Positions 7,572-15,634 of a stretch of DNA of 64,000 nt are shown in pieces; the first letter of the stretch is position 1, and each line of letters starts with the position of its first letter. The notes beneath the pieces are model-generated. The model was given only the letters and a program-made list of their open reading frames with translations, was not told the origin of the DNA and ran no database searches. The translations under genes were made by a program, and so were the position numbers. Origin of the DNA: Paenibacillus_AB sp036577625 (GTDB taxonomy: Bacteria; Bacillota; Bacilli; Paenibacillales; NBRC-103111); the NCBI RefSeq assembly GCF_036577625.1, contig NZ_JARBDC010000012.1, positions 42,126-106,125 of the forward strand, written 5' to 3'.

Positions 7572-10352
7572 ATGAGCGCAGCAAGAAACTCCAATGCCGG
7601 CGGAACGAACCCGCAGCCGAAAAAGAAAAAGACGAAAAAGCGGTTTAAGCCGCGGAAGCTGCTCGTTTGGTTTCTCGTTACGTGCGTGCTCGGCGTATTT
7701 TGCGCGATGGGCGGTTACGTGTTCATCATGCTGAACGGCGAAAAGCTGTTCAACGAAAACAAAGACAAGCTCGATTTGGCGGAAGCGGCCAAAGTGTACG
7801 ACGTGTTCGGCAACGAGATGACGACGCTGTACGTGCCGGAGGCAAACCGCGAGCTGGTCGAGGCGAAGGATATTCCGGAACGGCTCGCGCAGGCGTTTAT
7901 CGCGACCGAGGACAAACGGTTTACCGAGCATGGCGGCATCGACTTCTGGTCGATCGGCCGGGCGCTCGTCAAAGATATCGTCAACCGGAAAGCGGTCGAG
8001 GGCGGAAGCACGATTACGCAGCAGCTCGCCAAAAACTTGTTTTTGAACGCCGACAAAACGTTATTCCGCAAAGCGACGGAGGCGTCCATCGCGCTTGCGC
8101 TGGAAAATAATTTGACCAAGCAAGACATATTGACGTTGTATTTGAACCGGATTTATTTCGGTAATCGGGCGTACGGCGTCAAGATGGCGGCGAAAAAATA
8201 TTTCGGCAAGTCGGACCTCGGCTCGCTCGAAGTTTGGGAGATGGCTACGCTGGCGGCCATTCCGAAGGCGCCGGCCTATTACAATCCGATCGATCATCCG
8301 GACCGTTCGAAGGAACGCCGGGGCGTCGTGCTCCAGCTGATGAGAGATCAAGGCTACATTACCGAAGAAGAGCGGGCCGCGGCGGCGGCCGTGGAATATA
8401 CGTACAAGCCGCAAACCGGAAACGGCGATTATGCGACCTTTATCGATTATGCGCTCAAGGAAGCCGTCGAAAAGTCGGGCAAATCGGAAGACGAGCTGCT
8501 GCGGGGCGGCTATCAAATATATACGACAATGAACCCGGCCGCCCAGAAAGCGATGGAAACGGCGTTCGCGAACGACAAGCTGTTCCAGAAGGACGGTCCG
8601 AAGCAAAAAATGCAGGGCGCGATGGTCATCGTCGATCACAAAAACGGCGGAATCGTCGGCATGGTCGGCGGCCGGGACTATAAGACGAAAACGTTGAACC
8701 GCGCCGTTCAGCCGCGGGCCCCGGGTTCGTCGTTCAAGCCGATCGCGGAGTACGGCCCGGCGATGGAAACGGACTTCAAAAAGTGGAACCCGTACACGAT
8801 GCTGAAGGACGAGAAAATGACGTTCCAGGGCGGATATTCGCCGAGCAACTGGGACGGCGTCTATTTGGGCCAAATCAGCATGATGCAAGCTTTGCAAAAG
8901 TCGGCGAACGTGCCGAGCGTTTGGCTGCTGGAGCAAATCGGCGTACAGAAAGCGTTCGATTTTGCCAAAAAACTCGGCATCGACTTGGATCGCAGCAAAG
9001 ACCGAAACCTCGCCATCGCGCTAGGCGGCTTGACCAACGGGGTCACTCCGCTGCAAATGGCTTCCGCCTACGGGGCGTTCGCCAACAACGGCCAGCTGTA
9101 CAAAAGTCACGCGGTCGACAAAATCGTCGACTCGTCGGACAAGGAAATTTACAAATTCAACGAGAAGCCGACGCAGGCAATGAGCGCCAGAACCGCCTGG
9201 TACATGACGGTCATGCTCAAAAACGCCGTCGACAACGGGACGGGCGCCAGCGCGAAAATGAATCGCCCGGTCGCCGGCAAAACGGGAACGACCCAGCTCG
9301 ATCTGAAAGGGCTGGAGAAATATAACCGGGACGTTTGGTTCGCCGGGTATACCCCGGAATGGTCGGCCGCGATCTGGATGGGCTTCGATACGACCGATCG
9401 GGAGCATTACGTTTCGGGCGGAAGCGCGCTGCCCGCGGTCATGTTCAAGGAAGTGATGACGAAGGCGTTGACCGGCGTCAAAGTGACGCAATTCCAGAAG
9501 CCGAACGGCGTGGAGGAGCTGAGCCAGCCGCCGCAGACGGTGAACGATTTGACCGCCGCTTACGTACCCGAGAGAGGCATCGTCCGTTTGAGCTGGTCGG
9601 CCGTCGGCGGAGACAATATCGTGTACAAAATTTACCGGAAAGGCTCGAAAGACAAGGAATTTATCGAGCTGCCGCGGACGGCGGTGCCGGGATTGGACGA
9701 TATGACCGTGCCGGCGGGCGACAAGTACGAATATTACGTTGTTCCTTACAATTCGGCGACCGATGCGGAAGCGGAAAAATCGAACGTCGTTTCGATCGAG
9801 GTTCCGGCTGGCGGCCCGAATAACGGGCAAGGCAACGGAAACGGAAGCGGCCAAGGCGCCGGCAACGGCAATCCGAACGGAAACGGCCAAGGCGCCGGAA
9901 ACGGCAGCGGAATCGGTAACGGCAATGGAAACAATACCGGCACCGGAAACGGGCAAATTGGCGGCAACGGAACCGGTTCCGGAAAGCCCGGGACGACGAC
10001 TCCGGGCGGCACCGGTACGGGAAATCCGGGCACTGGAAACGGATCGGGTACCGGAACGGGTACCGGCACCGGCACCGGCACCGGCACCGGCACCTCGGGC
10101 GCGGGAACGGGGACAGGTGCGGGAACGGGTTCGCCGGGCTCCGGTTCCGGGACGGGAACCGGTACCGGTACGCCAGGTGCGGGTACCGGAACTGGAACAG
10201 GGACTGGCACCGGCATTCCGGGCTCGGGGACCGGCACCGGAACGACGGGAACCGGCGGGGGAAGCGGCACCGGTACATCGGGTACGGGAACCGGCACATC
10301 GGGAACCGGAACCGGCTCGCGTACGATTCCGGTTACGCCGGACCGCTTTTAA
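7572..10352 (+). CDS. class A penicillin-binding protein (PBP1A family) with FN3 domain and low-complexity tail
   Basis: A bifunctional cell-wall synthase of 926 residues. A basic cytoplasmic N-terminus precedes one membrane helix (about 29-53). The GT51 glycosyltransferase domain carries ATEDKRF (Glu113) and GGSTITQQLAKN (144-155). The transpeptidase domain carries SSFK (Ser386), SAN (444-446) and KTGTT (570-574). A fibronectin type III-like domain (about 655-745) follows. The last about 175 residues are almost only Gly, Asn, Ser and Thr in GNG/GTGTG repeats, probably a flexible extracellular or wall-associated tail. The start is supported by GGAGG just upstream. A terminator follows at 10377. 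The tail is encoded by repetitive DNA and could vary in length. Confidence 0.95.
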   Translation: MSAARNSNAGGTNPQPKKKKTKKRFKPRKLLVWFLVTCVLGVFCAMGGYVFIMLNGEKLFNENKDKLDLAEAAKVYDVFGNEMTTLYVPEANRELVEAKDIPERLAQAFIATEDKRFTEHGGIDFWSIGRALVKDIVNRKAVEGGSTITQQLAKNLFLNADKTLFRKATEASIALALENNLTKQDILTLYLNRIYFGNRAYGVKMAAKKYFGKSDLGSLEVWEMATLAAIPKAPAYYNPIDHPDRSKERRGVVLQLMRDQGYITEEERAAAAAVEYTYKPQTGNGDYATFIDYALKEAVEKSGKSEDELLRGGYQIYTTMNPAAQKAMETAFANDKLFQKDGPKQKMQGAMVIVDHKNGGIVGMVGGRDYKTKTLNRAVQPRAPGSSFKPIAEYGPAMETDFKKWNPYTMLKDEKMTFQGGYSPSNWDGVYLGQISMMQALQKSANVPSVWLLEQIGVQKAFDFAKKLGIDLDRSKDRNLAIALGGLTNGVTPLQMASAYGAFANNGQLYKSHAVDKIVDSSDKEIYKFNEKPTQAMSARTAWYMTVMLKNAVDNGTGASAKMNRPVAGKTGTTQLDLKGLEKYNRDVWFAGYTPEWSAAIWMGFDTTDREHYVSGGSALPAVMFKEVMTKALTGVKVTQFQKPNGVEELSQPPQTVNDLTAAYVPERGIVRLSWSAVGGDNIVYKIYRKGSKDKEFIELPRTAVPGLDDMTVPAGDKYEYYVVPYNSATDAEAEKSNVVSIEVPAGGPNNGQGNGNGSGQGAGNGNPNGNGQGAGNGSGIGNGNGNNTGTGNGQIGGNGTGSGKPGTTTPGGTGTGNPGTGNGSGTGTGTGTGTGTGTGTSGAGTGTGAGTGSPGSGSGTGTGTGTPGAGTGTGTGTGTGIPGSGTGTGTTGTGGGSGTGTSGTGTGTSGTGTGSRTIPVTPDRF

Positions 10353-10376
10353 CGAACCTCATAGGCACGAAAAAGA

Positions 10377-10408
10377 ATCGGTCGCAAGGCCGATTTTTTT
10401 TCGTTTTT
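10377..10408 (+). terminator. intrinsic terminator of the PBP gene
   Basis: Stem ATCGGTC / GGCCGAT (one G-T pair) with loop GCAA, followed by eight T residues and a second T tract. Confidence 0.85.
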
Positions 10409-10484
10409 AACCGGATATAGTAGTCGTATAGCTTTGAAAGATGTATAGGAAGATGTGCTTTAATAAATTTAGTTATAATTACAT

Positions 10485-10508
10485 TTACATATCGAAATAG
10501 ATATGTAA
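10485..10508. promoter_or_regulatory. perfect palindrome, candidate operator of the downstream small gene
   Basis: TTACATATC and GATATGTAA form a perfect nine-base inverted repeat around GAAATA. It lies in a markedly AT-rich 140-bp spacer, 41 bases before the start of a ribbon-helix-helix-like protein. Autorepression is an inference from this placement. Confidence 0.5.
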
Positions 10509-10548
10509 TATTATTTGCAGACACATTTACCTGGAAAGGCGTGGCATT

Positions 10549-10950
10549 ATGGGCAGACTGAAAAAATACGCGAAAAAATCGAAGGAAGAATACCACCAGT
10601 ATCCGTGGAAAGTCGACTACGAGTTGTTCGCTTTGTTCAGCAAATATTGCGAGAGCTTGAATTTGTCGGTCAACGAAGCGCTCTCGCTGCTCGTGAGCGA
10701 CGAGATCGAATCGTTCAAGCAGGAGCTGTCGGAAGAGGGGCAGACCGCCATTTTGGACGAGTACCGGAGCAAAAGGGGCATTTTTTTGCGCGAAGGACCG
10801 CCTTCGTGCATACATCCGGAGATGCATCGAGGTCCGATCCCTCCCGGCCGGACCCACCGTCGCGATCATGCCGCGGACGATCCGGGCGACGCCCGTCGCG
10901 GCGGAGGGCGAGGAAGACCGCGACAGGCTCCCGGCCCCGATATCGAATAG
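10549..10950 (+). CDS. small ribbon-helix-helix-like protein
   Basis: A 133-residue protein of no recognised family. Residues about 18-56 (WKVDYELFALFSKYCESLNL, then SVNEALSLLVSDEIESF) fit the strand-helix-helix layout of Arc/MetJ/CopG DNA-binding domains. The first 17 residues are strongly basic. From about residue 80 onward the sequence turns into Arg/Gly/Pro-rich low complexity, so the functional protein may be the first 80 residues. A perfect palindrome 41 bases upstream could be its own operator. The ABC exporter genes begin 12 bases downstream, so it may also regulate them. Codon usage in the N-terminal part supports real coding. Confidence 0.6.
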   Translation: MGRLKKYAKKSKEEYHQYPWKVDYELFALFSKYCESLNLSVNEALSLLVSDEIESFKQELSEEGQTAILDEYRSKRGIFLREGPPSCIHPEMHRGPIPPGRTHRRDHAADDPGDARRGGGRGRPRQAPGPDIE

Positions 10951-10962
10951 GAGCGTGAAAGC

Positions 10963-12690
10963 ATGTTCAAGCTTTTCCGGTTTTTGAAGCCGTACCGTTC
11001 ATGGGTGATCGCGATCGTCGCCCTCATGTTTTTGCAATCGATCGCCCAGCTGTACTTGCCGACGCTGATGGCCGACATCGTCGACGTCGGGGTCATGCAC
11101 GGCAATACGGCCTATATTTTGACGACGGGCGCCGTCATGCTGCTTGTCGCGGCTCTCGGTACGCTGTGCAACGTAACGGCCGGCTATTTGTCTTCGAAGA
11201 CGGCTTCGGGCTTCGGCAAAATCGTCCGAGGCAGCGTATTCGGCCATGTCGAACGGTTTTCGCTGCAGGAATTCGACAAGTTCGGCACCGCGTCGATGAT
11301 TACGCGAACGACGAACGACATTACGCAAGTGCAGCAAGTGCTGTTCATGATGATGCGGATGTTTTTGAGCGCTCCGCTTATGATCGTCGGCGGCGTCGTC
11401 ATGGCCGTCTCGAAAGACGCGAAGCTTTCGCTCGTGCTGGTGGCCGTCATCCCGCTGCTCGTCGGCGTCATCGTGCTGATCGCGTCGAAAGGTACTCCGC
11501 TGTTCCGGGCGATGCAGGCGAAGCTGGACCGGCTGAACCTCGTCCTCCGGGAAAATTTGACCGGCATTCGCGTCGTCCGGGCTTTCAACCGGACCGAATG
11601 GGAGCGGAGCCGATTCGGCGCGGCGAACGCGGATTTGACCGACACGGCGATCAAAGTGACGCGGATGATGTCCGTCATTTTCCCGGTCATGCTGCTGCTG
11701 CTCAATTTGTCCCTGGTTGCGATCATGTGGTTCGGCGGCATCCGGATCGACCGCGGCTATATGCAGGTCGGCGATTTGATCGCCTTTACGCAGTACGCCT
11801 CGCAAATTTTGTTTTCGCTGACGATGGTGTCGATGATGTTCATGATGATTCCGCGCGCTTCGGCATCGGCGGTGCGCATCAACGAAGTGCTGAACGCCGC
11901 GCCGACGATCGTCGACGGGCCGGGCGTTCGCGACACGGATCTCCGGCAAGCGATCGTCGAATTCGACAACGTCACGTTCAGCTACCCCGGCGCGGAGCAG
12001 CCGGCCGTGAAAGGCGTATCGTTTACGGCCAGGCCGGGCGAAACGACGGCAATCATCGGCGGAACCGGCTCCGGCAAATCGACGCTCGTTCATTTGCTGC
12101 TCCGTTTTTACGACGCGGACGGCGGCAGCGTGCGAATCGACGGCTGCGACGTGCGCGCCATGCGGCAGGAGCAGCTGCGCGGCATGATCGGCTACGTGCC
12201 GCAAAAGGCGTCGCTGTTTTCCGGTACCGTGGAGAGCAATATCCGGTTCGGAAACGAAGAAGCCTCCCCGGAGCAAGTGGAGCGCGCGGCGGAGGTCGCG
12301 CAGGCGAAGCCGTTCATCGCGGAAATGAAGGACGGCTTCGAGTCGGTCGTGGCGCAGGGCGGAACGAACTTTTCCGGCGGGCAAAAGCAGCGGCTATCCA
12401 TCGCGCGCGCGCTCGTCCGCAAGCCGGCGATTTACGTGTTCGACGACAGCTTCTCCGCGCTCGATTACAAAACCGACGCCGCGCTGCGCGCCGCGCTTCA
12501 GGCCGAGACGACCGACGCGACGCTGATCATCGTGGCGCAGCGCGTCAGCACGATCATGAACGCCGACCGGATCGTCGTGCTCGACGACGGCGAGGTGGCG
12601 GGCATCGGCACGCATCGCGAGCTGCTCGAAACATGCGAAGTATACCGTGAAATCGTATCGTCCCAGCTGTCGGAGGAGGAGATCGCATGA
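10963..12690 (+). CDS. ABC exporter half-transporter, subunit 1 (degenerate ATP site)
   Basis: A 575-residue half-transporter with six membrane helices in the first about 310 residues and a C-terminal ATPase. Walker A is GGTGSGKST and the signature FSGGQKQR. Walker B is YVFDDSFSALD, where Asp replaces the catalytic Glu. It overlaps the next half-transporter by four bases (ATGA), so the two form a heterodimer like BmrC/BmrD or TM287/TM288. In those, one site is catalytically weak, which matches the Asp here. The substrate is probably a drug or lipid; this is inferred from the family only. Confidence 0.92.
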   Translation: MFKLFRFLKPYRSWVIAIVALMFLQSIAQLYLPTLMADIVDVGVMHGNTAYILTTGAVMLLVAALGTLCNVTAGYLSSKTASGFGKIVRGSVFGHVERFSLQEFDKFGTASMITRTTNDITQVQQVLFMMMRMFLSAPLMIVGGVVMAVSKDAKLSLVLVAVIPLLVGVIVLIASKGTPLFRAMQAKLDRLNLVLRENLTGIRVVRAFNRTEWERSRFGAANADLTDTAIKVTRMMSVIFPVMLLLLNLSLVAIMWFGGIRIDRGYMQVGDLIAFTQYASQILFSLTMVSMMFMMIPRASASAVRINEVLNAAPTIVDGPGVRDTDLRQAIVEFDNVTFSYPGAEQPAVKGVSFTARPGETTAIIGGTGSGKSTLVHLLLRFYDADGGSVRIDGCDVRAMRQEQLRGMIGYVPQKASLFSGTVESNIRFGNEEASPEQVERAAEVAQAKPFIAEMKDGFESVVAQGGTNFSGGQKQRLSIARALVRKPAIYVFDDSFSALDYKTDAALRAALQAETTDATLIIVAQRVSTIMNADRIVVLDDGEVAGIGTHRELLETCEVYREIVSSQLSEEEIA

Positions 12691-14579
12691 GCGAATCGCA
12701 TAGAAACAAAGCTCCCGCGGGACAGCCGATGCGCGGTCCCGGCTTCGGGCCGGGCGGCGGCATGATGGGCATGCCGGTGCAGAAGGCGAAAGACGCCAAA
12801 GGCGCGATGAAGCGGCTGCTCGGCTATTTGAAGCGGAGACGGGGACAGCTGTCGATCGTGCTCGTCGCGGCCGTTTTAAGCACTGTGTTCGGCATCGTCA
12901 GCCCGAAAATTATGGGGGAAGTGACGACCCGGCTGTTCGAAGGCGCCGTTGCGAAATTGAATAACGTCCCTGACGCCGCAATCGACTTCGATGCGATCGG
13001 ACGCATTTTGCTGCTGCTCGTCGGCTTGTACGCCCTGAGCGCCCTGTTTACGTTCGTGCAGCAGTTCATCGTTGCCGGCGTCGCGCAAAAAGTCGTATTC
13101 GAATTGCGGAAAGACGTGCAGAACAAGCTGAACCGGCTGCCGCTGAAATATTTCGATTCCCGCACGCACGGCGAAATATTGAGCCGGGCCACGAACGACG
13201 TGGACAATATCGGCAACACGCTGCAGCAGGTGCTCGCGCAATTCATTTCATCGGTCGTCCTGCTCGTCGGCATCGTCGTCATGATGCTTTCGATCAGCCC
13301 GCTGCTGACGCTCATTACGATCGTTACGCTGCCGCTCAGCGTCCTGGTCACCAAAAAGGTGGCGACCCGCTCGCAAACATATTTCGCCGCGCAGCAAAAG
13401 ACGCTCGGCGAGCTGAACGGCCACGTGGAAGAAATGTACGGGGGCCATACGATCGTCAAAGCGTTCGGACACGAGAAAAAAGCGGTCGATACGTTCCAAT
13501 CGATCAACGAAAAGCTGTACGATGCCGGCTGGCGGGCCCAGTTCGTGTCCGGCATCATCATGCCGCTCATGATGTTCGTCGGCAATATCGGCTACGTGCT
13601 CGTCTGCGTCGTCGGCGGCATTTTCGTCACCCGTCAGGCGATCACGATCGGCGACGTGCAGGCGTTCATCCAATATTCGCAGCAGTTTACGATGCCGATC
13701 ACGCAGGTGGCGAATATCGCCAACCTGATCCAGTCCGCGCTCGCTTCGGCCGAACGGGTGTTCGAGCTGCTCGACGAGCCGGAGGAAGTGCCGGAAGCGT
13801 CCGAAGCCGCGATGCACCGGAAACCGCAAGGATCCGTCGAGTTCCGCGACGTATCGTTCGGGTACAAGGAAGACGCGCCGCTCATCGAGCGCATGTCGAT
13901 CTCGATTCGTCCCGGGCAGACGGTCGCGATCGTCGGGCCGACGGGCGCCGGCAAAACGACGCTCGTCAATTTGCTGATGCGCTTTTACGAAATCGGCGGC
14001 GGCGGCATCTCGATCGACGGCGTCGACATACGCGACATGAAGCGAAGCGGGCTTCGGGGGATGTTCGGCATGGTGCTGCAGGACACGTGGCTGTTTAACG
14101 GCACGATCCGCGACAATATCGCGTACGGCCGCGAAGGCGCGACGGAGGAGGAAGTGGTGCAAGCCGCGAAGGCGGCATATGCCGACCATTTTATCCGTAC
14201 GCTTCCGGACGGCTACGATACGATCCTGAACGAAGAGGCGTCCAATTTGTCGCAAGGCCAGAAGCAGCTGCTGACGATCGCCCGCGCGATTCTCGCGAAC
14301 CCGACGATCCTTATATTGGACGAAGCGACGAGCAGCGTCGATACGCGAACCGAGGTGCATATCCAGAAAGCGATGACCGATTTGATGAAGGGGCGCACGA
14401 GCTTCGTCATCGCGCACCGGCTGTCGACGATTCGCGACGCCGACCTTATTCTGGTCATGAACCACGGGCGCGTCGTCGAGCAGGGCACCCATGAGGAACT
14501 GCTCGCTTTGAACGGCTTTTACACCGATCTGTACAACAGCCAGTTCGCGACGACGAAGCAGCATCAGGACGCGGTTTAG
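12687..14579 (+). CDS. ABC exporter half-transporter, subunit 2
   Basis: The 630-residue partner of the upstream half-transporter. The N-terminus is extended and Gly/Met/Pro-rich (first about 30 residues). Six membrane helices and an ATPase domain follow, with Walker A GPTGAGKTT, signature LSQGQKQLL and a canonical Walker B LILDEATSSVD. The normal Glu in Walker B but altered signature (LSQGQ) is the mirror of subunit 1, as expected when one composite ATP site is degenerate. The start ATG lies in the stop codon of subunit 1. A bidirectional terminator follows at 14621. Confidence 0.92.
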   Translation: MSESHRNKAPAGQPMRGPGFGPGGGMMGMPVQKAKDAKGAMKRLLGYLKRRRGQLSIVLVAAVLSTVFGIVSPKIMGEVTTRLFEGAVAKLNNVPDAAIDFDAIGRILLLLVGLYALSALFTFVQQFIVAGVAQKVVFELRKDVQNKLNRLPLKYFDSRTHGEILSRATNDVDNIGNTLQQVLAQFISSVVLLVGIVVMMLSISPLLTLITIVTLPLSVLVTKKVATRSQTYFAAQQKTLGELNGHVEEMYGGHTIVKAFGHEKKAVDTFQSINEKLYDAGWRAQFVSGIIMPLMMFVGNIGYVLVCVVGGIFVTRQAITIGDVQAFIQYSQQFTMPITQVANIANLIQSALASAERVFELLDEPEEVPEASEAAMHRKPQGSVEFRDVSFGYKEDAPLIERMSISIRPGQTVAIVGPTGAGKTTLVNLLMRFYEIGGGGISIDGVDIRDMKRSGLRGMFGMVLQDTWLFNGTIRDNIAYGREGATEEEVVQAAKAAYADHFIRTLPDGYDTILNEEASNLSQGQKQLLTIARAILANPTILILDEATSSVDTRTEVHIQKAMTDLMKGRTSFVIAHRLSTIRDADLILVMNHGRVVEQGTHEELLALNGFYTDLYNSQFATTKQHQDAV

Positions 14580-14620
14580 CCGGTTCGAACGGGGCTGCGG
14601 CGGGCCCGTCCCGCAAACCG

Positions 14621-14664
14621 AAAAAGAAGCCTGTGTTTCCTGACGGACGCACAGGCTTCTTTTT
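14621..14664. terminator. bidirectional intrinsic terminator
   Basis: AAAAAGAAGCCTGTG pairs with CACAGGCTTCTTTT, with T-runs on either strand. It separates the exporter operon from the convergent gene at 14688. Confidence 0.88.
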
Positions 14665-14687
14665 GGTTCCCGCATGCTCGTTCAAGT

Positions 14688-15059
14688 TCAATAGTAGCCT
14701 CCGCCGTATCCATACCCGTATCCATATCCGGGATAGTACGGGTAGTACGGATAGTAGTACGGGTAAGGCCGGAAAAACGGGAAAGCGAAAAAGAAAAACG
14801 GAAACCGCCGCCGGCGAAATCTGCGGAATCTTCTTCGGCCGTAGCCAAACGGCTGCCTCGGGTCGAACTCCCGTTCTTCTCCATCGACGTCTTCGGGGAC
14901 GAGCATCGTAACCCCTTCCTCGTCCATGCCGTCGATAATGCCCTCGAACTGCGAACCGTCGTTCCCGTGCGCGATAACATGGTAATTCATGTACTTGTGG
15001 CATTGTGCCTTGATATCTTCCGCCGATAAGCCGGCTCTTTCGGGTTGAATCGGGTACAT
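14688..15059 (-). CDS. small protein with Arg/Phe/Tyr/Gly-rich tail
   Basis: A 123-residue protein of unknown function. The first about 65 residues look like a small folded domain (starting MYPIQPERAGLSAEDIKAQC, then a GSQFEGIIDGMDEEGVTMLV segment suggesting an Sm-like or short beta-barrel motif). The rest is low complexity: an Arg/Phe stretch, then PYYYPYYPYYPGYGYGYG and a GGGYY end. Aromatic tails of this type occur in spore coat and surface proteins of Bacillales, but that is only a resemblance. A GGAGG-type site precedes the start on the minus strand (about 15068-15074). Confidence 0.7.
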   Translation of the reverse strand: MYPIQPERAGLSAEDIKAQCHKYMNYHVIAHGNDGSQFEGIIDGMDEEGVTMLVPEDVDGEEREFDPRQPFGYGRRRFRRFRRRRFPFFFFAFPFFRPYPYYYPYYPYYPGYGYGYGYGGGYY

Positions 15060-15138
15060 GGTTTTCAGCGCCTCCTTTATTTACCGTTAGGATATTCGCC
15101 CAGCGCCCAAAGCGTTACCGCAAATCAAATATTTTCAA

Positions 15139-15200
15139 TCAAAGGAATGTTTGAATATGTTGCGCAAACGATATATACTTTTAATCAAACGCGTGTTTGA
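15139..15200. promoter_or_regulatory. cadC promoter flanked by two CadC-type operators
   Basis: TTGAAT (15151-15156) and TATACT (15174-15179), 17 bases apart, form a sigma-A-like promoter. Palindrome TCAAA-N6-TTTGA (15139-15154) overlaps the -35, and TCAAAC-GCGT-GTTTGA (15185-15200) lies just after the -10. Both match the TCAAAnnnnnTTTGA-type operator bound by ArsR/SmtB-family CadC repressors. Confidence 0.75.
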
Positions 15201-15221
15201 ATGAAAATCGAGGTGATCATT

Positions 15222-15587
15222 ATGGCCCGGGACGTTTGCGACGTATACTGCTTCGACGAACAAAAGGTCGCGCGCGGAAAACAATTTCTTTCGGGGATCG
15301 ACGCGGAAGGAATGACGCGGCTGTTCAAAGCGCTGGCGGACGAGACGCGGCTGCGGATCGCGCTGGCGCTATGCCAGGAAGACGAATTATGCGTGTGCGA
15401 CGTGGCGAATATGCTCGGCTCCGCCATCGCCAACGTATCGCATCATCTCCGGTCGCTTCGGAATATGGGAATCGCGAAGCATCGCAAAGAAGGGAAGCTG
15501 GTCTTTTATTCGCTCAAGGACGACCGCGTCAAGCGGCTCGTTATGTCCGCACAGGTACGCGGGAACGAAACATTGGCGAACGTTTGA
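15222..15587 (+). CDS. cadC: ArsR/SmtB-family metal-sensing repressor, CadC type
   Basis: A 121-residue winged-helix repressor. All four cysteines of the CadC soft-metal site are visible: two in DVCDVYC near the N-terminus and two in ELCVCD before the recognition helix. The helix region reads NVSHHLRSLRNMGI and RKEGKLVFYSL follows. This pattern is that of Cd/Pb/Zn-responsive CadC, which releases DNA on metal binding. ATG 15222 is chosen over ATG 15201 because GAGGTGAT sits six bases before it and the protein then starts like known CadC proteins. Two operator palindromes flank its promoter. Its usual partner cadA survives only as a remnant at 16731. Confidence 0.88.
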   Translation: MARDVCDVYCFDEQKVARGKQFLSGIDAEGMTRLFKALADETRLRIALALCQEDELCVCDVANMLGSAIANVSHHLRSLRNMGIAKHRKEGKLVFYSLKDDRVKRLVMSAQVRGNETLANV

Positions 15588-15634
15588 TCGGCGCATTCGT
15601 CAGCCGAAACTTCATCAGACAGTCATCGAAATGG

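Noticed and set aside
9815..10350. Short regular DNA repeats that could be taken for a CRISPR array
   Set aside because: They are in-frame Gly/Thr codons in the PBP tail with no unique spacers.
15201..15221. ATG 15201 as start of CadC
   Set aside because: It lies inside the second operator and has no ribosome binding site; ATG 15222 has one and fits the family start.
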